Assembly: GCF_003286085.1 (NCBI RefSeq)
Contig: NW_020825312.1
Location: forward strand, 3,658,001 to 3,722,000
Direction: 5' to 3'
Length of the DNA: 64,000 bases
Origin: Drosophila persimilis
Lineage: Eukaryota > Arthropoda > Insecta > Diptera > Drosophilidae
The notes under the pieces are model-generated. The model searched no databases. It saw nothing but the letters and a program-made list of their open reading frames with translations, and was not told where the DNA came from. Shown one piece after another: positions 1-12,800 of the stretch (positions are counted from its first letter, which is position 1; each line of letters opens with the position of its first letter). A program made the position numbers and the translations under genes.

Positions 1-380
1 CCATCGAAGATTTTTCCGTAACTAGTTTTCTGAACATTTTCACATCTTGGGCGAATCCACGATACTTCCACATCTGGCAGTATGTACGGATTTTCAATGG
101 TTGCATCGATGATCCCAAGACTACAACCATTTAGCAGTTTCAGCAGCGACTTGTCCATCTTCGTTGGGACATCGTCATCCATGGTTGGAAAGGTCATAAG
201 GTCTAGTTTCTTCATCTGAGTCAGACCCTGGAGCAGTCCATCCAGCCCAACTATGGGGTGATTGATGTGCGGTTTAAAGGATTCCGCCGGGGCAATTACA
301 CACGAAGCACAGAAATCGGAGGAATTTAAATTAGAGCTCATGTCCTCCTCTGCTCCTCTCAAATCGTTAGACCCATCCAT
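1..380 (-). CDS. 5' end of an unrecognised protein gene, truncated by the window edge
   Basis: Reading the minus strand from an ATG at 380, 126 codons stay open to the window edge with no stop. The start has a good Drosophila context (AAAA before ATGG) and an AT-rich leader behind it. The predicted N-terminus is acidic and Ser/Asn-rich. It contains a CxxC pair (FCASC, about residues 23-27), a leucine-rich stretch (about residues 46-60) and a second stretch with spaced Cys residues near residues 88 and 115. I do not recognise the family and assign no function. The downstream exons lie outside the window, so neither length nor domain content can be judged. The frame is continuous and codon use looks normal, so a real first exon is likely, but it rests on an open frame and start context only. 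Confidence 0.6.
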   Translation of the reverse strand, partial: MDGSNDLRGAEEDMSSNLNSSDFCASCVIAPAESFKPHINHPIVGLDGLLQGLTQMKKLDLMTFPTMDDDVPTKMDKSLLKLLNGCSLGIIDATIENPYILPDVEVSWIRPRCENVQKTSYGKIFD

Positions 381-3300
381 TTTTATCAACCGAAAATCGA
401 GCTAAAATCCAAACACTGAGAATACTAGTTGATCTGTAGAGTCGTGAGTGCTAAGTCCATGGGAGGTTGTCATTGTTTCAAATCTTTTCACCTACAAAAA
501 ACTCTCTCAAGTGAGTGTAAACGTATGATATTTACCATCTGTATAGTCAGCAAATGACATGGCGCCCTCTTGGCGCGAGAATCGGGCCACAGGTCTGTGC
601 TTTCTTATGCCCTGAATACTCGGCTGATTGTCTTCCACACAAGAGGGACAGTGGACAAGGGGAAGTCTAATTACAATCTGCTTTCTGCCCAACGGAGCGT
701 ATACGCAATCATAGTGGAAAGGGAATCAAATTACATTGACAACAACTTTTTTTCCGTTGCCTTTTCAATGGACGTTCCCTATCCACTCAGAAACAAAAAG
801 CACCTGGGGGCAGCACCGTCAGGTCCAGGCTCTGTGAATACCGAATGAATACTCGTACTCACACTCGTAGTAGATGAATTTAGAGTAGATGAGAGCCCGC
901 AGCTAAACAAATACTCATGGGGACCAGTCAAAGCAAATAGCGGGGGAAAATATTTGGATCTGAAATATGCATAAAATGCGGGAAAGCGAATTCAAAGCGC
1001 TGCGAAATAAATAAATAGCGAAGAGCAAACAGAATGGAAAGAAAAACGAGAACGAGAACGAAACAAAAACGAAGGGAAACGAAACAACTTCCATCCTCAA
1101 AGTAAAACAATCAAAATTTGCGCTCCATTAAATTTTGTATTGTGCTCGTTCCAGAAAAGTTCTCCCCCACCCCCCACCACCTCCACCCATCTCCGACTTT
1201 CGGTCTCTGTTTCCGCAATTTTTCCATTTTTCCTGCATGCTTATAAGCGTTCCACATTGGCTTGCTGCACACTCCACCTACCTCCGATGCTCCTGATTCT
1301 CCTGCTTTGATTTGACTGCAACCCGTCCTCCAGCATCCTCCAGCATATTCGTGTGAGGTTTTTTCCCATGTTCCACGGAAGCTTCTTTAATCCCTGTAAA
1401 TATTTTGTTGACACTTTTCTATTTGCGAAAGCGATCAAAAGGAAAACAAGGGACACCAATCCCGTTTATGATTGGATTTGATTTATGACTTTGTTTTTGG
1501 CTTTTGGCCGGTAAGCCTTCGTGCTGGATCGGAACTGCTTAAATTTAATCAAATCTGAAGCTTCGATGCAATTTTCCTGGACTTTTGCATCCACAGCTGT
1601 CAGTTTTTCGTTCTCAAATTTAAGTTTTTAATCATTTATTCATTGATGCAATGGGTTTTTTTTGTAGGTTCAATCAGTGAAATGTTAATTATTTCTTGTG
1701 CCATTTATTTGCTGCCAAACCAAACAAAAAGAATATCAACAGCTTGTACCAACAATTGTTATTACATTTTTCTGAAAATTTAAAAATTGCTTGTGTTTAT
1801 GTGAAGTACAATTTTATTTGGTAATGTCGCAAACCCTCTTTAGTGATTTATCCTATCCTGCTGATATATGTATTTAATCATATATTTTGTAGTCCTTTGA
1901 TGCATATTAAAGCAATCACAGCTATGAGAATATTATAAGCCCATTTAATCAAGCAAATGCGCCAAGAGCCAAGCAGATGTCCGTTGCATTTGATTCATTT
2001 CAAAGCTGTTGGTGGTTGGCCTCTCACACACGCACACACAGAGTCAATCATCTTACAAGAAAGTACACAATAAATTGATCTATTTGATACAAAATCATGC
2101 AGCTGTAAAGATGCATTTCTGCATAACCGAAATGCACCTGCCATTTTCTTCCTTCTCCAATCTAATATTAGTCAGTAGTTTTCATGGCAGTGCATTTCCA
2201 AATAGAAGATTTCAAATCTATTGCATAACTAGTAGAAGAACTGTAACCTCATATAGTCATAGGTCAGGTGAAAGCCCCCCTCTGGGCCAAGCAGTGCCCA
2301 TCTGTTCGGCCAGCAAGGCTGTCTGGACGGGAAACACCAGTCGAAATTGGAAATTTCTTCATTTACTATTCGGGCGAGCATCAATTTGTAGCTTTTTGGC
2401 AATAATCCCCTGTCTATATGGAAAATGCACCATCAAAGGACGAAGAAAAGGGGGATTTAGTCATTAGTAAAATAGCCTATATGGCTGGCCACAAAAGGAA
2501 AATATGGCACTCTGATTTATAAATGCAATATTAAGCTCGTAGCAAAGTAACATAAATAGTACCAGGAAACAGCACAGGTGGCTGTTGGCAAGGACGCCAG
2601 AGCTTACCTGGCAAATGGGGGCCCAGAGGGCGAGTCCTCGAACCTGGCACTGGCGTGACAGCCTTCAGGTGTGGTAGGGACAGAGAAAGCCGGCTGTTGC
2701 CAGGACAGCCAGGACGGCTGGGAGCGCATTAAAACTAATTACTCATAATCATTTCGGCTACTCCTCGACTCCAGCCACCTCGACTCCAGCGAGTGACAGA
2801 CGCAGCTGCCACACGCCCATTGGAATTAATTAAAATAAAATGGAGCCCCGCGAAGCTGCACATACGGCAGGCTCAGGGCTGGCTTGTGCCTGATTCCAAT
2901 AAAAACGAGTCAACCGCAGATGATGGGGAAATTAGTGGAAAGTGGCAGAGGAAAGAGCAAGCGGCAAAGGAGCAAATCCGAAGGCACAAAGTCAAGTGCG
3001 CGTCGGCGACCAATGAAAAATCTCTGCGAAATTAATTAAATTTTTGTAATTTAAAGCCAAGCCTCTGCTCTCCGTGTGTCCTATGTGTCCGTCCGGGAGT
3101 GTTTGTGTGTGTGTGTTTGCGCCCTGCTTTTACCATGATTACGCCGTGACACTGCCGCCCCTCCCCCTCACGCTCGCACACACACAGTCTCTCCTCCTCA
3201 GCTGGGTTCGGTGACCTTTCCTCTTGGCACCTGCTTGTCATGCACGGCAGTGCAGACCAGGTCCATGTGCCACGTGGCCCCCACACACCCCACACTCGTG

Positions 3301-6295
3301 CGATGTTTGTTTTGTGTCCTGGGCCTCCTGGCAGCCACCTTCCGACAGATGGCGCTGCATTTGCAATGCTGCCAAGCGCAACGCAGCGCAAAATTATTCT
3401 AATTACGGCGCCCATCCCTCCCACTGCCTTCCTCCCCTGCACACAGGGCCTTTCAAAAGTTATTCATCCAGAGGCAGTGCATGAGAGAGAGGAGGTAGTA
3501 GTGTATGTTACTAATTTGGCTTCTTGTGATGGCTTAAACATTCGAGTTTAGCAGCCACCAGTCAGCCATCATCCTCTTTTCACAGAGCTAATGCGAAGGA
3601 CACGTGCTGTGCGATATTACGCCCACAGAAAATTTTCAGGATAATTAATCAATTTCGTAGAAATTTATGGACTTCCTTTTCGATTTGAAATCTCTGTAGA
3701 ACACTGCATTCTGGGCTGTTTTTAATTGATTTAATTACTTTTTGTATTCAGAACTTTAGCCATTGGATTGCAAAGGGAAGCCCATACACATCATCTTCCA
3801 TTTGTACCCAATAATCTGTCACTTGCACAACTCTCGAAGGGAGAAGGTGCTCGCTTTGACAAAATGAAATATCCGAACGTGCTGGCGGCCCAAAATGTAT
3901 GTCGTAATCTCACAGACCTGAGACAGACCTGGGGCGTAGCCCACAGCCCCGGACAACAGGATTGTGTGCATGATTTATCTAGAGCCAGACGAACAGAGGA
4001 GAGCACTTCCTGGGCGAGCTCGGGCACGGGCTCGGGCTCCCCCTCGTGTATCATTTACCCCAGCAATCATGACTGGCAGAAAGTGGGGATCTAGGGACTG
4101 TCGTGCAACGGCAATGGCAACGGCTCCTTGTGGCAGTGTGGCAGCATGTGCTTAATAGTTTAGCGCTTCGTGTGCCACTTAGCTCGGCGCGAATGCCTAT
4201 CTCGAGAAGGTACTTCTCTCCTTGTCGCTGTCCCTGTCCCTGTCCCCATCCCAGGCCAACAGCCAGCAGTTCACTTCGTTCCAGCACAACATGAAGATGA
4301 TGATAATGATGAGGAGGGAGAAGTGGATGTGGATTATGGGATGGGATAGAATGATGATGCGGAGAACCCCTATCAAAGAGCACTCGTTTTTCGTATCAGG
4401 CGTTAGCAGTTCCGTCTCTGTTACAAATCCGCGCTGTTGACGTTGTTTTCTGCATGCCTGGCGTTCCACCGCTCCGCTCCGCTGCAACCCAATCTCGACC
4501 TAACCCCAACCCAATCTCGTTCCGCCTTGTGGATGGATGATGGTGACGTTTCTCCGAACCCGACGACAGCGAACGTGCTGAAACACGGTACAACCTGCCG
4601 GCACTGTCGCATGATGTATGACATTTTGCGCCTCATAAAGAGCCACCTCTCGTCCTCCTGTTCTCCAGTCCTCCAGTCCAACCCCCGATAATCAGGTGTC
4701 CCACCTGCGACAGTCCTGTACCTGTCCACCTGTCCGCTTTACCATCAGCCGCCTGCCAGATCTCTCACTGGCACTTTGTTGCTCTTTTGTCTCTTTGCAT
4801 CGTATCGTCCAGGTAGCCAGCGGAAGAGGGGAGCCAAGTGGAGCACTGTTTGGGCAGGGCTGACAGGGTTACCAGGGTGGTGGCCGGGTTAACACATGCT
4901 GACAGGGTGGCGTGGCTGCTCGTGTTGTTTGTTTGCTCAAACGAAATTGGCACGACTGGCAATGCCGCCGCCATATTGACTATTTGCTCGTTACGCTTCC
5001 CGTTAACGTAACTGACTTACTTTTCCCTCCGGCGCTATTCAAATGTGCCTGGAGTTGAGCCACATCCACATCGGGCCGGTGTTGACTGCAGAAGTCGAGT
5101 CAATTGACCTTTGACATTTGCAGATCACATTTGCGAATTCCATTAGTGACCCATAAGAAAGTTTGTCTCGACTGGAAGATAACCTGAAAGATAGTTATTC
5201 CTTTAAAAGTGTTCTTTCTTCGGGTAATTCATGGATAATGCCCTTCAAGCGGATATTCCATAGTAGATCATAGAATGATTGATTTGAAATTTGTAATCTC
5301 AGTCAGAACTTTAGCTACGATAATCGCTTTACCATAACAATTTATGACCTTGATTCTTTAAGTTTATACTTAATTATAATTATGGTCCCTTGCCGTTTAA
5401 TTACCTTAATAAATATCGCTTCTACTCGTATGACGAAAAGCTTGAAATTAAATAATGTTCGCTATTCCCATGCAAAAATGCCACATATGTACATATGTGT
5501 GATTGTATGCATAATTTATTATTTATATGCAAATTGATTGTTGGCAAATATCGCATTTACGTAAACAGAGAGCACACCACAGAGATTTGAAAATGAAACA
5601 TGCTGAATTTGCTAAAATGTACATATGTGCGTACATGGACTGTCGCATGAAAATAAAGGACCAACACAAAATAGAACCCCTTTTTTCCAAATATTTGTAA
5701 TTTTATACGGTTTGTGCTATTTTATGAAATAATTTATGGTATTTTATCTTGTGTGAACCTCTGCTTCTATATCCTTAGAAAAGAGTTCATGTTTTGAGCC
5801 CTCCTATCGCATGCAAGCAGAGGCGGATGGCAGCCCCAGATTTCAGAGTTTCCCTTCCACTAATTAAATAAGTTTGGTTTTCCGGAATGGATTTGAGTCT
5901 GTGGACAATCTCCCATCGCTGGACCAAATAGAGGCCGCTCCTGCAACGATTCAATACTTCCGAACCACAGATTTGTTTCACACTGAACAAACTAAACGAA
6001 ACTTTTCGACTGCCACACCATTGGCCATCATTGCAACCAGCATCTCGTGTCCTCATTCGTTGCTTACCGTGTTGGAAATCCCATTAAAATCACATTTTGA
6101 TTTAATTTGCATAAACAGAAGTCGAGAGCAACCAACCGCTGGAAAATAAAGCCACGAGCCGAACATGAACTAAAATGTCATTCAAAATCGATTCAAAATC
6201 AATTAGGGAGTGATTTGCAAAATATATTAGGCGGAACGCTGATCTGTGTTCAAGTAATAGAACCAATCCAATGAACTCCTCCTATCCGCTGGCTT

Positions 6296-6343
6296 CCACG
6301 AGTCCATGAGTCCACGAGTCCATGAGTCCACGAGTCCGTGAGT
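6296..6343. repeat. 16-bp tandem repeat, three copies
   Basis: Three head-to-tail copies of the unit CCACGAGTCCATGAGT; the third carries one substitution (CCGTGAGT). Each unit is itself two near-copies of an 8-mer (YACGAGTC / CATGAGTC). It is a minisatellite in non-coding DNA. Confidence 0.85.
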
Positions 6344-6882
6344 TGTGCTTTTCCATGACCGCTGGTTTCAGGAGCGGCCAGGAGGGGATTATGACACTTT
6401 TTGCGGCTGGCTGGCTGCATATTCGGCTTTTGCTTTCATTGAGCGAAATGAAAAATTCAATTAAAATGCACACATGCTCCATACCCAGCTACAGACCATA
6501 ACACATCACAACCCATCCAAAAACCCTGGCACGAACACAGTCCCTAGTCCGAAAGCCTAGACCCACATCTATTTGGATCCAGTGCCAGGAAAAAATTGAG
6601 AGCGGAACGAACGAGACAGGACAAAAAAAAAAACCCCCGAGTGGACAGAGCAGACAAAACGGATAGGAAACGAAAAATGTGAAAAATCAGCATAACAAAG
6701 TGGGAAAAACTATGAAAATGCACTCCCCTTTTCATTCCCTTTTCGGCGGGTCTCTGCCGTCACGCTCTATGGCACTGGCGAGCATCCAGCGCCGTACTCC
6801 CGTACTTGTAGTTGTGTGTCCTGCCGCAGGACAGGCGACACAGTATATCTCTCCTGTGTGCCGAGTGCTGTTCCTTGGGGAG

Positions 6883-6918
6883 TTGGATGTGGACGTGGAT
6901 GTGGACGTGGACGTGAAT
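6883..6918. repeat. GTGGAY hexamer repeat
   Basis: Consecutive GTGGAT/GTGGAC hexamers. In one frame they would read as an alternating Val-Asp run, but no gene context supports translation. Confidence 0.75.
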
Positions 6919-9258
6919 GAGGACCAGGAGGAGTAGCGTGGAGCGGAGAGGAGGGGAGTGCGAGTATGTAAATAGAAAACTCTTGTAAACAACATTTCAT
7001 TTGCACAAAGAATTAGGCCTAGAGGGCTCTTTGATGGAGGTTCCGAAGCAGACCGAGTCAACATTCAATGGCGGGAACCTTTTTTTTGAAAGGAAAGGTC
7101 TTGAAGTTCAACAGTCCACAACGTGATGAGACCTGGTTGCTATGAATATCTTATGAGAGATTAAAAAAAGGAAATTTTTGAATATTCTGTATGCCTCGTT
7201 GGATATCTGAATTCATCCATCTGAATCTTAGCATCTTCAGCAAGAAATATCCATTAAATACAACCCGTATAGATGAAGAATAATGTTTTGAGGGGCATTA
7301 TCATTATATTACCTTAATGAATGTCCCCTAAATATTCTATGAGCAGCCCTAATAATTATTAATTATAATTAATTCGAAACAGGACAATTGTCCCAATTTT
7401 CCCCAGTGTTTTCCTTCAATAATTTATAATGTACAATACATACATATGTAGATAGACAGACAAAGCATTTAATTTATTACGAGAATCAGCCCAAATTAAA
7501 GTTGTTTTTCGTGTTTTCCATTTCGCTATTGGATGATCTCAGTGCTGGGCTTCTATGTTTCTATGACACTCGAATATTGCCCGCATTTGCATTCTAGAAT
7601 CCGAATATTTAATGCTGGTAAATACTCGTAATGCATCGCATGACAATGGGGCCGTAGATTCGGCGGTAGATTCATCTGTCGAGCGCAGGCCGAGCTAATG
7701 AAACAGATGCCCCTGTCCCTGTCCCTGTCCCTTCCCCTGCCCGTGGCGGTGGCATGGCATTCTAACCTCCTGTCAGAGCCAGAGCAGAGTTGATACAGGG
7801 GAGCCAGGATACAGGCAGCAAACAAGATGCAAAGCCGAATTTACGGTTCCCGCTTTTGAATTGACAACCGGGGGCCGGGGGAGACGGCGGCCTCCAGAGT
7901 CCGGAAACGGGCGATGGGCCATGGGCGAGGGTGTCACTGTGGCGTAGCCTCGTTTTATGGCGGATTTTCGACAAAATATAAAAATAAAATTGGATTTTAG
8001 CGCAGAATGTCGAAAGCCGTAAATATTTTTCAATTCATAGCCCAGTGCGTGAAGGTTGGGACAGGGGAACGGGGAAAGGGGGAAAGGGATAGTGGGGGAC
8101 CAGGACCCGCCTCCATATGCATACACACACATTGATTTCCCTACGGGGAAGGGTTCGGTCTGCGGTTTGGAATCGCGTGCGAATGATTTGGCAGCATTAA
8201 CTCCCCGACACCCAGCCGGGCGCTGGAGGCCTCGAACCCAAGGCATGGGTTTGCAGAGCAACAAATGTGTGGAGGAGCATCCTCATTTGAATGCCGAGCG
8301 AAGCGATTTTTATGCGCAACCCTTTTTGATCCTTTCAACGGCAGTGGCTATCCCGAGCCCTATCCCTCGCCCAGGGCGCTTTGTGCTTGTGTGTTCGCGG
8401 CTTTGTGCGTGGGATTCCGGATGGAACCTCAGCAAATCCCCTCCCAAAACTCATTTCCAGTTTCTGACGCCAAATTGATTTCATTGCCTGTTTGTTCTTT
8501 GTTTTCCGACCTAAATGAGGACTCGCCCTAATCCTGCAACACCTTTCCGATTCCTTTTCGAAACACACAGTTTTGAGTTTTACTTTAATGGGAATTGCAG
8601 CATTTACATTGGAATTTTGATTGGACTTTTGACTTCCTTCCAGCCTTGAATTGGGCTTAGCACCTGCCTTAAGTTTCGCTGAGTATCTGGATCAATATGA
8701 GAGGGAGAGAACAGAAAAGCTTAGACATACCCATAGGAAGCGTGAGCTTGGACACGACTGAACACGGCGTACACTGAAGCAGCAGATTCCAGGGCCTCCC
8801 GATGTGTCCACCAAACGTAGGAATTCCCAGCAGTGGGACCATGTGTATCTCTATCTAACTTTGTCAATGCTTAACGGTTCAAGTTCTAGATAATATGGCC
8901 ATTCCATCATTTGGAGGAGTACCCTCTTCTAGGCGAGTGCATACAGGAGCTCGCAAGGTGCCCTAGGGACAAAATCTGATAAACAAACTCATTCGGTTCT
9001 ACCTCTGAACAAAAAACTCAACTTCTATAATAAGGAGTATGGATCAGACCATTATGCTATTGGCCTACGCCTTGGGGTAGGGCTCAGGGATCAAGAGACT
9101 GGAAGAATTCAATTAAGTTTTTCATTTAAGTCAGGAAGAATTTATTTACGAAGTGATAAATATTCAGACACAGTAGGCCCATCTCAGGCTGCCACATTAT
9201 TGTTCGTTTCTGTGAAGCTCGGGTCGATGTCTAGCAGGACCGCCAACAAGTAGGGTAA

Positions 9259-9852
9259 ATGTTCTCTCGGACCCAGTGGAGGAGGGTGGTGCAGAGTTTG
9301 AATCGTTGTCACAGCATCGCCTTTAGCAAGAGGTACCTGCTCTACACAAACCTCGGCATTTCGATCAGCCTCAGCATGGTGGGCGACACCATTGAGCAGT
9401 CGTACGAACGCTATGTGGGGGAGATCGATGGTTGGAACAGGATGCGCACTTTCCGCATGGGCATTGGCGGCTTCACGGTGGGCTTTGTGTGTCACTTTTG
9501 GTACCAGTATCTGGACTATCGGTATCCGACACGCAGCATTGGGACTGTGATGCGCAAGATACTGCTGGACCAGGTCATCTGTTCGCCGTTCTACATCACC
9601 GTCTTCTTCATAACCATGGGATTGCTGGAGCGCCAGAGCTGGGAGGAGTTCCAAGCGGAGGTCATGGAGAAGGCAGTCGTCCTTTACATGGCCGAGTGGA
9701 CCGTTTGGCCGGCCGCCCAGTTCATCAACTTCTTCCTCATCAAGCCCCGCTATCGTGTCTTCTACGACAACTCTATGAGCCTTGGCTACGATATATACAC
9801 CTCCAAGGTGAAGTACCGGAAAAAGCCATCACTCGAGAGCCCCGAAGCCTAG
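9259..9852 (+). CDS. Mpv17/PMP22-family membrane protein, 197 aa
   Basis: A single-exon reading frame from ATG 9259 to TAG 9852. It belongs to the Mpv17/PMP22 family of small four-helix proteins of the inner mitochondrial (sometimes peroxisomal) membrane, implicated in channel activity and in mtDNA or mitoribosome maintenance. Family hallmarks are visible: GDTIEQ at residues 42-47, a CHFWYQYLD segment at 78-86, a KILLDQ...SPF segment at 100-111, and the signature WTVWPAAQFINF at 147-158 followed by the usual basic-aromatic tail. The length matches family members (about 170-210 aa). The N-terminus (residues 1-30) is Arg/Ser-rich with few acids, compatible with a mitochondrial presequence. Which of the several Drosophila Mpv17 paralogues this is cannot be decided here. 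The lack of introns could reflect a retroposed copy, but many fly members are intron-poor. A possible ATTAAA poly(A) signal lies at 9907-9912. Confidence 0.9.
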   Translation: MFSRTQWRRVVQSLNRCHSIAFSKRYLLYTNLGISISLSMVGDTIEQSYERYVGEIDGWNRMRTFRMGIGGFTVGFVCHFWYQYLDYRYPTRSIGTVMRKILLDQVICSPFYITVFFITMGLLERQSWEEFQAEVMEKAVVLYMAEWTVWPAAQFINFFLIKPRYRVFYDNSMSLGYDIYTSKVKYRKKPSLESPEA

Positions 9853-12800
9853 GCGAAGGGACAATCGGATCAGGACCTGCATCCGTAAATGTTCTGCACT
9901 TTTTAAATTAAATTATTTCGTAACCGACTTGTTGATTACTAAGATAAAACGCTTGGTATCCATGAGGACCTCATGATGTTTCATGATTGTTTCATGTTGG
10001 AAAGAAAATTAAATCCTGAATATATATGCCACGTAACGTGTACTTTCTCTGTGGCCATAAATCATTTGCATTACTATAAGCAATCATTCCTTAGCGTGAT
10101 ATTTTTATTAGATGTTGAGCGCTCCGTAGCTGACGTCTTTTCCTTGTGTGTCACTCATGGACGAGCCAAGGAAAATGAACAGTGATGGAAGGTACTTTCG
10201 CTGGAAGATGACCCTCGCCTCGTGTGGGGAGGAGAGAGAGAGACTTGTCAAATGCAGATACTGGGGCTCTGGCTGGCTCTGGGGCTGGGGGACTGCGAAA
10301 GAGCAGATAGAGTGAATGGCATCGAGGGCCGGAGAAACAGACACTCGAGCCGTAAGCTCTCGACGAGGAATTGTGTCAAGCATGCAGAATAAATAAAGGA
10401 AGGGGCCAGGCACGGCACAAAAAAAACAAATGCAAAAGGAGGTGGAATCAAGTGACAAAATTGATGTCAAGATGAGCGAGTGGCGGGCCCCTGGCAGGAC
10501 TTCGAGGTGGAGATGGCTTCACAGCCATCGTCGGCGCAGGCTGACACTGACACCCGTAACCACGCAGCCCCTCACAGCACACAGACCCACTCACATGACA
10601 ACTAATCCAATTTAAATCTCTTAACATGATTTGCCGCTTTCTTTTCATTCAGCTGGATTTCATGCCATTATCCCTTTTGGAGCCCGAGACCGGCCACCGA
10701 ATTGGCAAGCGCCACACGAGGCTGCCATCGCTGGCTTTCAAACTGACTTCCTGTCCTCACAGCTCCTGTCCTGTGCTAAGGAGCAGGTCTCTTCCTTGTG
10801 CCCGCAAGACCCCAAGGACTGCGGCCAAAGGGTTTATTTATCTGGTTTAGCGGGCTGCGTGGGCTGCTGCCCAAGTCGCTCTATCCCCATTTTGTGATTT
10901 AATTTAAAAGCTCGCCGAGCGACGCCTCCTCCCTTGTTGGCAGGCGGGAGGGTTGGCGGGCGGTAGGGGAGCTTTACGGCACGTGGCTGCCTCGTCGTTT
11001 GGGGTCCTTGACGAGTTGTTGTGTGTGGTTGAAGTATCCCGAATGGGGCTACGTGTTGATGACCAAGTTTACGATGCTATCGCTGTCTTTCCAAGAGTCA
11101 GGACGGCAGGACTCAACGCAGGCCAATGAAGCTGCTGAGAGTCCATAGAAGCTACAAAATTATACAATTATAAAAAGTATCTTCTTAATCATAAATCTTA
11201 AGAGAGATAAATCTTCAAATCTGAATAATTAAATTTGATTTAGGAACTCTTAGCCCAAACAAAAAATTGCTGCTACAGTTTTAGGATTCTATATAGATAG
11301 ATATACATATGTAGATATAGTTCGTGTCAGAGCATATCCACTGTGTATGGGTCACAGTAGCCAATCGAGAGGGTCAGAGGACCACTCTCTGGCTGCGTTC
11401 GCCATCCGTTCAGGTGGGGAGAACGGGACTGGTTCCCAGTTAATTGGCACTCAGAAACTTCAAACCGAAATGCCAATGATGTTTGTCTACGCAATTGCCC
11501 CAGCGGGAAGGTCGAACGAATCGTTATGTGACTGAAGCGGTGCATGGCTGTGCCTGGTGTGAAGGAAAATGAATGGGGTAGTGTCGGTCGGTGAGGGGTG
11601 CAGGACCTGATAGCTCGTGACCCAGCTAGAACGCATTGTGGACATCCACATGGCCGGCAGTTATAATTCCGTTTGCGATCATAAAAATGTATTACGTTGG
11701 TAAGCTGCTCGTAACAGGGCACTTCATTAACGAGCCATTCATGGGGCAAGCCCGAGCACTGTCCGGCTCGCTCTGTCGCGCTGGGTGTACACGAGGAGGA
11801 GCCGCCAAGAAAGATGCCAGACAATTGGCAGCCGCATACCTACCTGCCTAGCACGCGGCATATGGTGCTTATTGTGGCTCGACGAGAAGATGTCATAATT
11901 AGCCATAAATTAGCCAGGATTCATGCGTTTTTGGCGACTTGTTTCAGGGGGCGGGAAGGACTCTACTCCGTCTGCCATCCCATGATGCCCATGATGCCCA
12001 CTAAGTCCATCTGTCAGCCGACTTGAACGAGTTAATTTATTTATCTTGTTGCAGCAGCCAGTCCTAATGCCAGTTGATTTATCCACAAGAGTTGCTCAAA
12101 ACTTTTAGCCCCATCCCCGTCCCATCCCCAGACCCCAGTCGATTCCGCATTGCGGACAGCATTGATAAATATGGGTGTAAACAAGCTGTCCGCCGGAGTG
12201 AGGATAAACTAGCGATTACGGTGCTCGTTTTGTTCTGTGGAAAGATTGGAAACAAAAAGCAAGAAGAGCAAAAATACTGTACTGTACTTCAGCATGCCTT
12301 TCCGTTCATTCAAAATAATTATAATCGAATCAAAACCAGCTGCCAGAATACCAGTATTTTTCTTTAAGCCCCAACTTTAAAGTGATCTGTATACGTATAC
12401 GATATTAACATACATACATATGTATGTATGCATATTCTAGACCTATTTCCGTTCGGTTAGCTACGGGGTCCGGCCATGATATTTCACAGCTGTTTGGGTA
12501 GTAAATCAACCGTATGATAGAGGCATACATCCAGCTTCGCCCCCAACCCATAGCTATTGCGATAGGAGCTAGTCGATGATTAAAACACTTAATTGTTGGG
12601 AAAACTGAATAAGCATTAAAGTGCGCATCCGAAAGGGTATGGATCATGAATCACGGCCGGGCGACGCTTTCTGTGTCGAGTCTGTGTGGCGGCTCTGTTT
12701 CAATCCGCTTGGCATTTCCCATCGAAATACCTTCCATCCAGCGCCGTTCTGCCATTGCACTAAATCGGCAACAGCGGCGCCAACAACCATCCGAGAACCA

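Larger units (their letters stand above)
381..9258. other. Non-coding interval with scattered simple repeats
   Basis: About 8.9 kb between the truncated gene at the left edge and the Mpv17-family gene. Open frames here are short, lack family resemblance, and mostly sit on low-complexity DNA: a CA run near 2024-2040, GT/CA runs near 3100-3185, CTGTCC repeats near 4222-4250 and 7708-7740. A+T-rich blocks (5280-5760, 7140-7540) alternate with GC-rich ones. No tRNA, rRNA or clear transposon was recognised. Regulatory sequence is likely, but none can be named. Confidence 0.5.

Noticed and set aside
2009-2467. 152-codon frame starting near a CA repeat
   Set aside because: Poor start context, no domain, no splice partners; composition looks non-coding.
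9184-9654. 156-codon frame antisense to the Mpv17-family gene
   Set aside because: A shadow of a well-supported family gene.
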